A stretch of DNA of 64,000 nucleotides from Gaertneriomyces semiglobifer. Taxonomy: Eukaryota > Chytridiomycota > Chytridiomycetes > Spizellomycetales > Spizellomycetaceae. A model generated the notes under the pieces. The model did no database searches, was not told where the DNA came from, and was given only the letters and a program-made list of their open reading frames with translations. Position numbers and translations under genes: made by a program. Location of the stretch: positions 124,001-188,000 of the forward strand of contig JAHLKF010000013.1 of assembly GCA_025558075.1 (NCBI GenBank), read 5' to 3'. Below, piece after piece: positions 10,801 to 20,368 of the stretch. Every line of letters starts with the position of its first letter. Position 1 is the first letter of the stretch.

Positions 10801-12789
10801 TGGACAGAAGCCTTGGCCATCGTCTGTAAAATGGGAGATGTTGGACGCGCATCGGACATTATGTCGACAGTGATCATATCCGGGTCACATCCCACGCAGG
10901 CGATGACCGATCTGCTTGTGAAAGGATATGTCCAAGTCGACAGAACAGAGGAAGCTGTGCTGCTTCTCGAGTCAACGCAAGCTGACTTGGCGCCAAGTAT
11001 GGCCGCTTTCAACGAAGTCTTGGCAGCCCTCCAAAAACAGAGTGCGGAAGATTTTGACCCTGTCGTTCAAGCACGATCGTTTGACCTGATTTCGCGGGTT
11101 TTTACACGCATGAAGGCTCTTGGGTACCAGCCAGATATTGTGACATACACCTGCATGCTGGCCACTGCTGAGACTATTCAGCGGATAGAGGCGATTCAAC
11201 AGGACGTCGACAAGATCGGCCAAAGTGCTGATGCGATTTGGCTGCTCTCGCTGGCAAATGCGTACGCACGTCTAGGACATCCACGGAAATGTGAAGAACT
11301 TGTGAAAGCTATACCCGGCCCGATGGACACACGCAAGTTCAACGTACTTATCAATGCGCGAAAACGTTTGGGAGATTATTATGGTGCATTGCAATGCTTT
11401 CACAACATGCAAAGTGCTGAGGTTCCCGCTGATATTGCCACCTTCAATACGCTGTTAGCCGCACTGATAAATAGTACTCAAGTGCCGAGTAAAGAAGATG
11501 AATGTTTGGTATTGTTGGAGCTGTGTCGAAAGTCAGGGATAACATGGACACACCACACCTGGAATTTACTGATTACTCTCCAAGGGGCTGAGAAGGGTGG
11601 ACTTGCTGCGCTTCGTCAAATGCGCAAGATGCATTCAGCTGGCATACAGCCGGATGTGAACAGCGTCATCAGCTTATTGCGCTCATTGTCTTTACGAAAC
11701 AATTCGCAATGGGCAGCATGGACGGTTGAGAAGCTCATGGGGCACTTTAACTTGAAGCGCACGCAAGCAGTTCATGAAGCAGTTGTCGCGGGGTTTGCAC
11801 AAACCGGACGAGCTCATTTGATCCGAAAGTGGTTGTCGTTGTATGAAGAAATATATCGGACGCCGAGAATATGGAGGAGCTTGGTTACAGCGCACGCAAT
11901 GGCCGGCGACATTGATGGTGCTGCGGGGGTAGTTGTGGAGCATAACAAGCATATGCGGTCTGCTCATCTTCAATCGCACGGCCATTTTGGAGTTGGCCGC
12001 AAGTCAAGACGGTTCCGTCAGCCTCGCTCAACTGGAAAGGCGTGGCGAGACATTCATGCCATGCATATCGTGGCGAACGCTTATGCAGAAAGTGGGCAAT
12101 TCCATCGCTCCCTAGATCGTTTGCGCGACATCCCAAATGACTCACGTGATGGTGTTACATGTGGCATTCTTTTCAAGATCTTTTTGAGGGCTCGCTGGAT
12201 GAAATGGGCGGAATGGACATGGAATGAGCTGATCCAACGCACCGACCATGATAGCCACATGTCTCCGTCTCTGCCAGCGCCCAAACGACTATATATGAAG
12301 CCCTCGACGAGAAAGGTTTTCCGGCGCAGACATCTTCGACCATCAGCAGCGGCATCTCTTGACCGGTCTCTCGCCACGCGACTGAAGGTGCTCATTCGGC
12401 CATTGGGACGCCGTCATTTGACTGAATCAGCTACCTGCCAGTACTTGGATCTTCACGGGCTGGAGCCGAAGTCAAATGGCTCGGCGCTAACGGTGTTGTG
12501 GCAGCAGATTTTGACTTTTGGCGAGCCAACTGAGAACATGTGCAACTCTTTCATGGAGGCACTGTGTCGCAAAGGGCACGTCCAACAGGCTGTCAAAGTG
12601 TTTGCAATGATGGATGGCAACGGATTGCGACCCCGACCCACACCGAAAACGATCAGGACCCTTGTGGGCGGTATCATCGGGGCTGGTAAAGTGTCTATGA
12701 TAGGCAAGGCAAAGTCGATCGCGGAACGGAGGTGGCCCATGCTAGCCCCTGTAGTGGATAGCGTTGTAAAGCTGAACGAGATGAAGTAA
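7870..12789 (+). CDS. Very large pentatricopeptide repeat (PPR) protein, probably mitochondrial
   Basis: A single uninterrupted frame of 1639 residues, exceptional here because nearly all neighbours have introns. PPR units of about 35 residues with the usual TYNxLI...G..xxA...M pattern are plain at residues 170-340 (for example PNVRSYNIVLAAIA, PDIVTFNTLSQGYIRKGDVENA, PDEVTYRSIIVGLL) and about 500-610, with more degenerate units up to about 1300 and again near the C-terminus. The N-terminus is rich in Arg and Ser and poor in acidic residues, as in a mitochondrial presequence. Near residue 1520 the motif YLDLHGL resembles the opening of an Smr domain, but the rest of that domain is not evident. 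PPR proteins bind organelle RNA for processing, stability or translation. The target is unknown. Confidence 0.9.
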   Translation: MNRLCLFCRWRGLWTADNLATTPRGKRDLRSRSFTSALVGRTSNSAIPLTTQREADTNGTTEATNPCGKLENSQAAHPLLSELSAMLSRGHIASGLALYRKLRGSPETALQLFRSRELLHQLLACTRVTELPKINKPRTIIRIYRDMRAHGVLLSRSDYNSLIHAHLGLGDTKTVLALFVEMRARSLPPTVSLYNLMLSYFVRQGNTESALAGLVQMKKANIRPNVRSYNIVLAAIANQDAPDSIQEMLKLLDAMEAEGVEPDIVTFNTLSQGYIRKGDVENAMHLLGNMLGHGITPDEVTYRSIIVGLLRSKEIKRAEMHFRAMVQAGHPAPAWLYGKFVIACAKEGFVDDATRWFTDMTSDGSTPASDVIQTMIRCRAIQGDMGGTSEWLQIMWKHYPDEQTPGTVYRVVMRELLTHRRNDLLPIMHRLILDAGFTVDATIESKWRKLDGPHSMDAGTVSKESIESDLDIVSLNRHIAAYARDPSTLHQAIQLLKSLGRRQLKPTAASYSPILAAYGRASDINSVKAYWSQMVDGGVKPDVACWNALVQAKLRAGQSGNALDSLEETRIVGIEPNGVTVRLEIEASLSRGLFSEAADMVDRVCRKRIADAYVVIDGAIRSLCQAARVDLAFSCWKLSIAVKKDALEAKNMKSVISPATSMHLVRALIESNKKNELVEVYEVLEDDAMLVDPVTMESMVRFFLANPDHTLAMNVVERGVWQQVRRTPPLDWHLIFRFLLILDSGDLYKLLTQVLKEAAEPPTQASLQAMFREMLKRRDINGAVDLYRLYANSGLKLPCESYEMILGSQEMHWPRPFLTQCIKDLVRLSDATWARALYRGLEQAITLGDADVVWSIFRAIRDQSLSLTRTQSARILRVLSRQTGSDRVEEVLGTIADVDRDVSIYESVATVYARSGDSDKVFNALRNMQLCNREVEKGCYLPLVRIALAALESKHFEIGMAVLSWMTDYGLSISTRTWTEALAIVCKMGDVGRASDIMSTVIISGSHPTQAMTDLLVKGYVQVDRTEEAVLLLESTQADLAPSMAAFNEVLAALQKQSAEDFDPVVQARSFDLISRVFTRMKALGYQPDIVTYTCMLATAETIQRIEAIQQDVDKIGQSADAIWLLSLANAYARLGHPRKCEELVKAIPGPMDTRKFNVLINARKRLGDYYGALQCFHNMQSAEVPADIATFNTLLAALINSTQVPSKEDECLVLLELCRKSGITWTHHTWNLLITLQGAEKGGLAALRQMRKMHSAGIQPDVNSVISLLRSLSLRNNSQWAAWTVEKLMGHFNLKRTQAVHEAVVAGFAQTGRAHLIRKWLSLYEEIYRTPRIWRSLVTAHAMAGDIDGAAGVVVEHNKHMRSAHLQSHGHFGVGRKSRRFRQPRSTGKAWRDIHAMHIVANAYAESGQFHRSLDRLRDIPNDSRDGVTCGILFKIFLRARWMKWAEWTWNELIQRTDHDSHMSPSLPAPKRLYMKPSTRKVFRRRHLRPSAAASLDRSLATRLKVLIRPLGRRHLTESATCQYLDLHGLEPKSNGSALTVLWQQILTFGEPTENMCNSFMEALCRKGHVQQAVKVFAMMDGNGLRPRPTPKTIRTLVGGIIGAGKVSMIGKAKSIAERRWPMLAPVVDSVVKLNEMK

Positions 12790-12875
12790 TAGAATATACC
12801 CGTAGACACTAGGCTAGTTGATTGTAATTACATCCATACGACCGCGACACCAAAAACTGATCCCATACGTGTTCA

Positions 12876-13209
12876 TCACTCTGAACGTATTCTCCATGGC
12901 CTTCGATCCATAGGACACTGTTCCATTGACTGCTCCTTGCTAATCCATTTTTCAATGCAGTGCATATGAAAAACATGCTTGCATTCACCCCAAACTAGCG
13001 GACAGTCATCACCTGGCAGCTTGCAATCTGGACAGCAGCCGTCAAATGCGTTGTAACAGATGCCACAGGTTTCGTGGTCACCGATGTCACCGACATCCCA
13101 CTTCCAAGATGCGATTGCCTTCCAGCTATGAGCAGAGACATGAGCGGTGCAGGTTCACAGACTGCTGAGGCCTATCAAGGGGAACATACCTTTTTATTCT
13201 AACCTTCAT
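12876..13209 (-). CDS. APC11: Anaphase-promoting complex RING subunit Apc11
   Basis: Two exons, 13190-13209 (20 nt) and 12876-13125, separated by a 64-nt GTATGT...TAG intron, give 89 residues. The start MKVRIKSWKAIASWKWDVG and the core CGICYNAFDGCCPDCKLPG, DDCPLVWG, C.H.FHMHCIEKW are diagnostic of Apc11 RING-H2 proteins; human Apc11 is 84 residues. It recruits the E2 and, with the cullin-like Apc2, forms the catalytic core that ubiquitinates securin and cyclins. The terminal CPMCRQ.W motif of most Apc11 proteins reads CPMDRRPW here, so the last zinc ligand is Asp, as in Rbx1. The gene is tail-to-tail with the PPR gene, 86 nt apart. Confidence 0.93.
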
Positions 13210-13677
13210 ATTATGTGTACCACGTGGCCTGGTCGGAGGTGGAGGACTGTGTGAGACGACTCAGACGAGGGCCGAATGTGCCGAACAACAGCCGATCTCG
13301 AGTTTAATTAAGCTGATATGGGAGCGGCGGCAGGGAGGTGTTACTCTTGTTGTATAATGTGTGTGTTGATCTTGAATGTATGCAGTGGACAGCAGCTGGT
13401 TGAAATCGAAATTGAATTCCGCGGTGACGCTGTGAGAACGGTTGAACAAGCAACCGACCGGGACAATTGTCGCGCCGTGGAACAACACGGCTGGCTCCAC
13501 ACACGCGCAACGGTGGACGAGGACGACGAACTTGATCAGTGAATTGAACGACGGGGAGGCCTCTCAGCAAGCAGCAAGTAGGTGGATCAGTATAAAAGCG
13601 AGCAGGCTGGATACGGTTCCCGCTCTTGAATTGAAAGCAATCGTCTCTTGAATTCCTCATACTATCATAGTCAAATC
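13210..13677. other. Divergent promoter region between Apc11 and acyl-CoA dehydrogenase
   Basis: About 470 nt. A TATAAAA-like box lies near 13591-13597 (AGTATAAAAGCG), about 85 nt upstream of the dehydrogenase ATG at 13678, a reasonable place for a core promoter. Short frames here look like chance. Confidence 0.4.
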
Positions 13678-15158
13678 ATGTCACAAAACGTCTTTGAACT
13701 CTCTCCGCGAGTGCAACAGCTCAAGAAGGTCCTTGAGGACTTTGTAGAGTTTGAGTGCATCCCGGCAGAGAAGATCGCCCACCAACAGATGGGAAAGATG
13801 GGATCGGATGATCGCTGGAAGGTATGTGTCAGTACCGAGAGTGATTGCGTATAGCCTATGTGTTCCGTTATGCTTAAGTACTGGGACCGGGTGAGAAAGA
13901 CGGAATCGCGGAAGAGCTAACGTTATTGTCGTGTTTTCATTTTTGCAGATTGTCCCAGGGGTCATTGAGAAGCTCAAGGATCGCGCAAAGTCCCTTGGTC
14001 TATGGAACGTCTTTCTTCCCACCTACTACAAAGAGTCTGCTGGTCTTACCAACCTCGAGTACGCAACGCTCTGCGAGATCATGGGTCGTTGTCATCTTGC
14101 CGCCGAGGCATGCAACTGTGCCGCCCCGGATACAGGCAACATGGAAGTTTTTGCAAAGTACGGTTCTCCGGAGCAAAAGGAAAAATGGTTGAAACCTCTT
14201 ATGGACGGCAAGATTCGCTCAGCGTTTGCAATGACCGAGCCTGCGGTCGCGAGTTCGGACGCAACGAACATCGAAACAAGCATTGTCAGAGATGGAAATG
14301 AGTACGTTGTCAACGGTCGCAAGTGGTGGATCTCCGGAGCTGGAGACCCCCGATGCGCTGTCTACTTGGTCATGGGGAAGAATGATCCCAACAACTCAAA
14401 CAAGCACAAACAACAATCCGTCATCATCGTGCCTGCTGGCACACCTGGCGTCAAGATCATCCGTCCTATGACTGTCTTCGGTTATGATGATGCCCCTCAC
14501 GGTCACATGGAAATGGAATTTGTGAATGTCCGCGTGCCAAAAGAGAACATGATTCTCGGCGAAGGGCGCGGGTTTGAGATCATCCAAGGACGCCTTGGTC
14601 CTGGTCGCATTCACCATTGTATGCGCGCCATTGGCATGGCAGAGCGCGCCCTTGAGCATCATCTGTTGAGAGCAACAGATATGTCACGGCAGACCTTCGG
14701 CAAACCCCTTGCTGCTCACGGAAAGACATTATTTGATATCGCTACATCCCGCATGGAAATCGATCAAGCACGTTTACTCGTCCTTCGTGCCGCCGCTACA
14801 ATGGATGCCAAGGGTCCCAAGGCTGCCATGAATGAGATTGCTATGGCCAAGGTGATTGTACCGAACGTAGTACAAAACGTTGTCGATCGCGCGATTCAGG
14901 CACACGGGGCCGGTGGTGTCGGGCAAGACACGCCTTTGGCTTACATGTGGGCAGGAAATCGTACGTTGAGGATTGCTGACGGTGAGTTGCATAGAATCTT
15001 TTCTCCACTACGAGAACCTTGTTTCTGACTTTCGTCGGATGTCGTTATTAGGGCCTGATGAAGTGCACACCATTCAAATCGCCAAAGCCGAGCTTCGCCG
15101 TGCTCAGGCACTGAAGCAACACTATGAGAAGCAGAAAGATATCATGGCGAAACTTTAA
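13678..15158 (+). CDS. Acyl-CoA dehydrogenase, ACAD10/11-like, with peroxisomal -AKL terminus
   Basis: Exons 13678-13821, 13949-14981 and 15052-15158 give 427 residues with the frame closing. Family landmarks: [16 protein letters not shown] (FAD/substrate loop), [13 protein letters not shown], the [12 protein letters not shown] segment, and the C-terminal [34 protein letters not shown] typical of the ACAD10/11 branch, whose catalytic Asp or Glu differs from short-chain enzymes. The N-terminus [17 protein letters not shown] lacks a mitochondrial presequence. The last three residues are AKL, a conservative type 1 peroxisomal signal. It should introduce the first double bond in beta-oxidation of a fatty or branched acyl-CoA. 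The chain-length preference is not readable. Confidence 0.92.
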
Positions 15159-15348
15159 AAGTCGAGGACGGGACAGCTGCAGCTTTTGGCGTTCTACGAT
15201 CTTTGTACATGTAGTTTATTTCAGTTCATTATATTCTGATAAATGTACGCTGCTGCATTGCGTGCGAATGTGTCCAACGAAACACATTGTCCGTGAAGCA
15301 GACAACGGACGGCATAATGCTGGATGGGCGGTATTTTGGCAGTAGGCA

Positions 15349-15888
15349 CTACCGCAACCTCAACTTTAGCCGAAAGGCGTCGATGCCGTTGAGGTAATAC
15401 CGGGACAGGCGTTTATCTCGTACGAAACCCATGTTTTGATATAGCGTTAAAGCGCCTCCGTTGGTCTCTTCTGTCTCTAAAACAATCTCGTCGGCTTCCA
15501 GCTTCTCCATCGTTTTGATTGCGATCTTGACCAACTGCGAACCTGTGCCGACCTTACCGTTAGCATATGCATACCACGAGTTGCCTTTGCTACACAAAAG
15601 ACACTGACCAATGCCCTTTTTCCTATGGTCTTTGTGAACGGCGACCATGGCGATGTACCCGCGCATTTCTCCTTTGTGCTCACTGAACTTGCAGACGATG
15701 ACGCCGACAGTCACATCCTCTATTTTGGCGAGAAAACACAGGTTCGGCCAGTTGTGAATAAAGTATCGATAGGTATATATCGAGTACGGCTCGGAAAGGT
15801 CATTTTGGATCAAACCAATGATGTCGGGGAGCTGCCGTTCCGACTCGTACTGGACAATACGCATTGGACTTGAACTGTCCGTGTTCAT
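15349..15888 (-). CDS. NAA30: N-alpha-acetyltransferase 30, catalytic subunit of NatC
   Basis: Exons 15609-15888 and 15349-15542, 157 residues. The GNAT fold is clear: [32 protein letters not shown], the acetyl-CoA loop [30 protein letters not shown] and the C-terminal [14 protein letters not shown] all match Naa30/Mak3. NatC acetylates protein N-termini that start with Met plus a hydrophobic residue, on ribosomes. The intron 15543-15608 is 66 nt long and has no stop in frame, so unspliced RNA would also encode a full-length protein with 22 extra residues inside the acetyl-CoA binding loop. I start at the ATG at 15888; codons before it run into an in-frame TAA. Confidence 0.93.
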   Translation of the reverse strand: MNTDSSSPMRIVQYESERQLPDIIGLIQNDLSEPYSIYTYRYFIHNWPNLCFLAKIEDVTVGVIVCKFSEHKGEMRGYIAMVAVHKDHRKKGIGQCLLCSKGNSWYAYANGKVGTGSQLVKIAIKTMEKLEADEIVLETEETNGGALTLYQNMGFVRDKRLSRYYLNGIDAFRLKLRLR

Positions 15889-16827
15889 CTTTCTCCACAA
15901 TAGCTTGTTTTAGTACTTGGTCGATTCATAAGTTGCTGCATCGTTGCCTGTAAAAAGCATTGTTGGTGTGTCATCTTTAAGTGATGAGGGGTATCGCGAA
16001 CAGGCGTTTTATTTACCTGTTGGCAGTGGTCCCCATCATACACGAGCAGAGTGGCCGGGCCCCTCTTCACGTATAGTCGTCATGAACGGCAGCGGAAATG
16101 AGTAAAAGTATGCATTCGTTGTTGGCCTCATGTTGTCACCTGTGCATCTGGGCACATGAACGATCGCTGAAAGTATCTTCGGCCACAGGATGAAAAGAGG
16201 CGATAACATTACTCTGTCCGAAGTCATTGCTTTTAACCATTAGCCAGGCATTGGGCATGCGAGGATGGGGAGATCATGACCTATCCATTTGCAGTTTGGT
16301 TCAGACCTGATGAGATGATGAGACGTAGGAGATCAATACTCCCGTGCTGTGCAAGTGGCATCAGCATGAACTGTGGCGGAAGGAATGCGAATGGCGTTAC
16401 CGAATTGCGTTCTTATCATTCGGGAGGTGTTAGTACATCCTCGCATCAGCCCGGCTGTTGAACGTAACCTTGAATTGCTTATTAACGGCCCCTGACGAAG
16501 TAACCCGCACTGCCATGGAAAGGGCTGCTGGGCATTTCAGCAGACAGGCTACATGTTCATGTTTACGCGGATGGCACAATGTCAAAGTTATCGAAGGGAT
16601 CGTTGAGATTGCAGCGTAGCGATAGTTTCCCACAACGTCGCTCCCCAGTACAGGGCTCAAAAACCGAGCACAATCTTGGTGGGAACAAAGCACAATCGGA
16701 CCAGAGACATGAGATTGCCACTACTGCGTTTCCATTATCGTTCTCGTATACATTCTCTTCAATAAATAAACTAATTATTACAAGCGAATTACCACTTTGG
16801 AGCACTTCGGTATTACTAGTGTAAAGC
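15889..16827. other. Intergenic, no gene identified
   Basis: About 940 nt between Naa30 and the end of Lcb2, both on the minus strand. Several short minus-strand frames between 15886 and 16236 could be joined by GT-AG steps into a peptide of about 70 residues, but it matches nothing I know and overlaps the Naa30 leader. The rest (16240-16827) is AT-richer and without structure that I can see. Confidence 0.35.
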
Positions 16828-18544
16828 TTACGCCTCAATCACCCTCTGGCTAATTTTCAATCGCATCAGATCGCCCACTTCGGACACGCATTTTAGGACA
16901 TACTCCAAGTCCTCCCTAGTGTGCGCAGCACTTAAACAAAAGCGCACCCGACTGGTGATGATGGGGGTCGCAGGATAACCAACCACGACGACTGCGATGC
17001 CCCTCTCCAACATTGCTCTAGAGAAAGCTGGGATTTTTGCGGGATGGAACAGCAACAGGGGGACAATCGGTGAACCTTCATCTCCATAAACGATGAAGCC
17101 CATCTTGCGCAACTCGGACGAAAAATAGCGCGAGTTGGCGGCCAATTGTTGAATCCGGTCACGGCCATCCAACCCACCTTCAGCTCCCATGATGATCCTC
17201 ATCGAAGTGTAGATCTGCTGCAAAATAGGGGCAGTGATGGATTCAGCGTATACTGAGGAGTGGTTGTAAAACCGAAGGCGGTCTGTGATAGCTTTTGTGG
17301 ATGCGATGTATCCACCGGCGGCTCCAAAGCTTTTTGTAAATGTGCCCATCATGATATCGATATCTAACGGATCAACCCCGTAATAGTCACAGACTCCTCG
17401 ACCATTCGGACCCAACGCCCCAATTGAATGCGCCTCATCAAGGTAGATATAGAAGCGGTATTGCTTCTTTAATGCTACGATTTCGGGCAGTGCGCATATG
17501 CTTCCTTCCATTGAGTAAATGCCCTCTACCACGACCAGAATCTTCTTCCATGGGCGGTGGGTTCGGGGCTGTCCTTGAGCGATTGCGTCGCGAAGGACAG
17601 CTTCCAGATCCGCGGTGTCTACATAATGCTTTCTAGTTAGACGCTGCTCTCCTTATGCTATTGGGAGGCCACGGTTCTCACCATTATGCTTGAACACTCG
17701 GATTGCCGCCCCGGACACCCTGGCGCCATAAATCAAACTTGAGTGGTTCAACTCATCGCTGATGATCAAGCAACCTTTTCCAACCAGTGCGGGGAGAGTA
17801 GTAGAGTTGGTCGCAAACCCCTGACTCACGATCATGGCGCTTTCGTGGCCAACAAACTTTGCCACCAAATCTTCGACTTGTAAATGTAAATCGGTAGTGC
17901 CAACTTCCATTCGGCTCGAACAAGTAGCAACACCATTCTTGTGAATAACCGTCTCGACAGCGTCAGCACAAGGACCGTCACTCTGTGCAAACCCTAGGTA
18001 GTTGTAGGAGGAAAGATTGAGCGCCTTTTTGGTTTTGCCGGTTAAGCGAAAAGTGCGGTTATAATCCATGCTTTCGCGATCTAAAAGCGTGACGTAACGA
18101 CCGGGTACATCGGTAATCGGGCGGTTGAAGCAGTCTCGGATACGAATGTAGAGGCGCCGGTGGTAAAACGTGTCAAAACCAGAACTGAGTGCGGCGTAAC
18201 CCTGAGAGATATGTCCTACTCAGCCAATGTACCGTAGAAGAATGAAAGCAGTAAGGGTGCCTACACACGTTTTGGTTCATGAGATACTTATATTCTTCCC
18301 GCTTGAACGTGTAACCAAAGAAATCCCGGATATGGCCAAATACGATGAGAATAAAATAGCTCATGTAAGTCGTAATCAGGACCGCGAGTGGCGTCCTCTC
18401 AATAGCGCTCTCCGTCGTGTCCGCCTGAGCGTCGGCCTTAGCTTCGCCAAGCGGTGGAGGTTCGAATTTGCCATGTGGGGTAACATCTGCTGAGGAGACC
18501 GGCGGGCGGAGAGTTTCAAAATGGGCCCGATTTCCTTTCCCCAT
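16828..18544 (-). CDS. LCB2: Serine palmitoyltransferase subunit 2 (Lcb2)
   Basis: Exons 18269-18544, 17682-18201 and 16828-17618 give 528 residues, close to the 560 of yeast Lcb2. A single hydrophobic segment near residues 52-72 ([23 protein letters not shown]) would anchor it in the ER membrane. The alpha-oxoamine synthase domain has [58 protein letters not shown] and [13 protein letters not shown], whose Lys (near residue 360) binds pyridoxal phosphate; presence of this Lys marks Lcb2 rather than Lcb1. It condenses serine with palmitoyl-CoA, the first step of sphingolipid synthesis. The start is [10 protein letters not shown], followed by a disordered cytosolic tail. It is divergent from the PIH1D2-like gene across 450 nt. 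Confidence 0.95.
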
Positions 18545-18998
18545 CGTTCCAAGCTCTAATTTGAAAGAATGCTAAGGACGACACTCAACCTGCGGATGCA
18601 CGAATGTCAGAAGCAAAGTTCCCACAGGGAAAACGCTCAGGGATCTTACCGGAACACACGGCGAAGCAATCAATGCGAGTGCAACAGCAGTACAGTGCCC
18701 TTCGAGCTGTTGGGTGATGTGGGCCGGAGTGGTCTGATGCCGAACCGTCACTAACAGCTAATCGACGTTCGCCTGTCCTGCGCCGGGTAACTTTCACCCG
18801 CTCGACCGAAGGGAGGCACCGTGTCAATATTGATAACGCAATTTAACGGTCCTTCGAACGCGTCAAATCGGTCGAGCGTTTGCAGCACCAGTAATGAGCA
18901 TTGAGCAGGCGACGATTCATCCTACATCAAAAAATGCCAGTAGCAATGGAAGGTGAACTGTCTGTTTTTTGAGTAACTCTATGGTGGAGTTCTGATGT
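18545..18998. other. Divergent promoter region between Lcb2 and PIH1D2-like gene
   Basis: About 450 nt. Mid-region carries CTCGACC/GGTCGAG-like inverted pieces near 18808 and 18870, which may be chance. No coding potential was recognised. Confidence 0.35.
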
Positions 18999-20208
18999 AT
19001 GGCTTTTCCAGATCCAATGTTGCAGTCCATGCAGCACATGTGGAGCACACTGGACGATATGTATGCCAAAGATCCCAACGTACGCCAGGGGGCTCTACAG
19101 TGTGGAATTGATTCAAATCTCTAATTTTGACGAGTAGGCTTACAAGACTTTTATGGAGAACATGAAGGCAGACGCTGTGAAAAACGCCAAGGATGACTCT
19201 AAACAACATATTCAAGGAGTGTACGCAATAGAATGCAAAGGAACGGAAGTGAATTCAACAACACTTCATTATGTCAACGTTTGCAAAAGCGACAAAATTA
19301 AGGAACCATGGGTAGATGGGCGGGTGACCATAGTGGTGTCAAAAGCCCGAAAAAGCACCAATCCAGGTGGGAAAGTGTACTCAACGCGCCGATTGATGTC
19401 CAGCCCTCACAATCTTTTCCAGATGGGACGCCGTACAATGTGTATGATGCTGTTGTTCACACGGATGTAATTCAAAAAGCAAAAAGCGAGCGTGCTTTCG
19501 CCGAGCAGTTGAAAGAGCTTGCACTCGGATGCATCGAGGAATCCTTCACTGTATGTCTTGACCGAACGAGTACGGAGTTGGCATTTAGTCGTGACTCATC
19601 AACCATGTTAACTAATGCCTTTTCTTTCTGTAGCTTTAAGAGTTCTCCTAGGGGTATATAAAGCACCATTCGGCTGGGATTCATATGGCCGTCCCATCGA
19701 TTCACATCTTGCCTCGGACACCAGCGATTCAGTCTTCAACATGGACACGAAGTCCTTGTTGCACAAGCTGCGATACGACAATAATGAGGACAATGAGGGC
19801 TTGTCACAGCCAATCGAATTGACACTGGCTACACCGACCGCTGGCCCAAACAAACATCAGAAAAGCAACAATGATGGGGACATAAGTGCGAGACGCAGTC
19901 ACGATGTTGTAACACCTAAATACTCTATCACACAACACGACTTGCAATGGTCAGCAGAAATTTATCTTCCAGAAATCGTATGTACACTCTCTGTTACGCC
20001 CTGAGAAACTCGTATCTAAACACTTCCGCCATCGAAGGGTGCTGCTAGCGAGATCGTATCCGACTTGGTCGGTCAGACCATGGAGCTTGTAGCGGGACGT
20101 TATAAGCTAATGCTACCCATACCGAGTAGGGTTGAATTAGACAGGCTACATTGCCGCTTTTTCAAAAAAAGGCGGGTCTTGCAAGTTGCTGGCCCTTGCC
20201 CATCGTGA
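18999..20208 (+). CDS. PIH1 domain protein, PIH1D2-like (dynein arm pre-assembly factor)
   Basis: Start MAFPDPMLQSMQHMWSTLDDMYAKDPN, spliced at 19080-19137 to AYKTFMENMK, is the N-terminal pattern of PIH1D2. The PIH1 domain follows with LHYVNVCKSDKIKEP and APIDVQPSQSFPDGTPYNVYDAVVHTDVIQKAK, then LALGCIEESF. Later exons (from 19634; intron 19978-20037; last exon 20038-20208) encode VTPKYSITQHDL and a C-terminal CS-like domain, VAGRYKLMLPIPSRVELD...FFKKRRVLQVAGP. The junction near 19310-19380 was not resolved: the frame on each side is good but no standard intron joins them, so one more intron or an indel is likely. PIH proteins work with Hsp90/R2TP to assemble axonemal dynein in the cytoplasm, which implies a motile flagellum. 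Confidence 0.83.
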
Positions 20209-20368
20209 GAACCCAGCAATAGCAGATCAGTCTAGCATGTGCTGAGTAGTCCGCTGCAACGTAAGTTAAAGAACTCGTGCATGAGCACATCTCCCCACGA
20301 CCCCACACTTTTGTTGCATAATACAAATGCTCATAGATAAGGTCGTTGGAATACGCCAACGGGAATCA

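Noticed and set aside
12480..12789. Smr nuclease domain at the end of the PPR protein
   Set aside because: Only the YLDLHGL start resembles Smr; the later conserved G.G.H motif is not seen.
13261..13660. Overlapping frames on both strands near 13.3-13.6 kb
   Set aside because: They lie in the promoter of the acyl-CoA dehydrogenase, lack motifs and overlap each other; read as chance.
15886..16236. Possible 70-residue multi-exon gene upstream of Naa30
   Set aside because: Frames can be joined through GT-AG steps, but the product matches nothing, overlaps the Naa30 leader and needs several weak splice sites.
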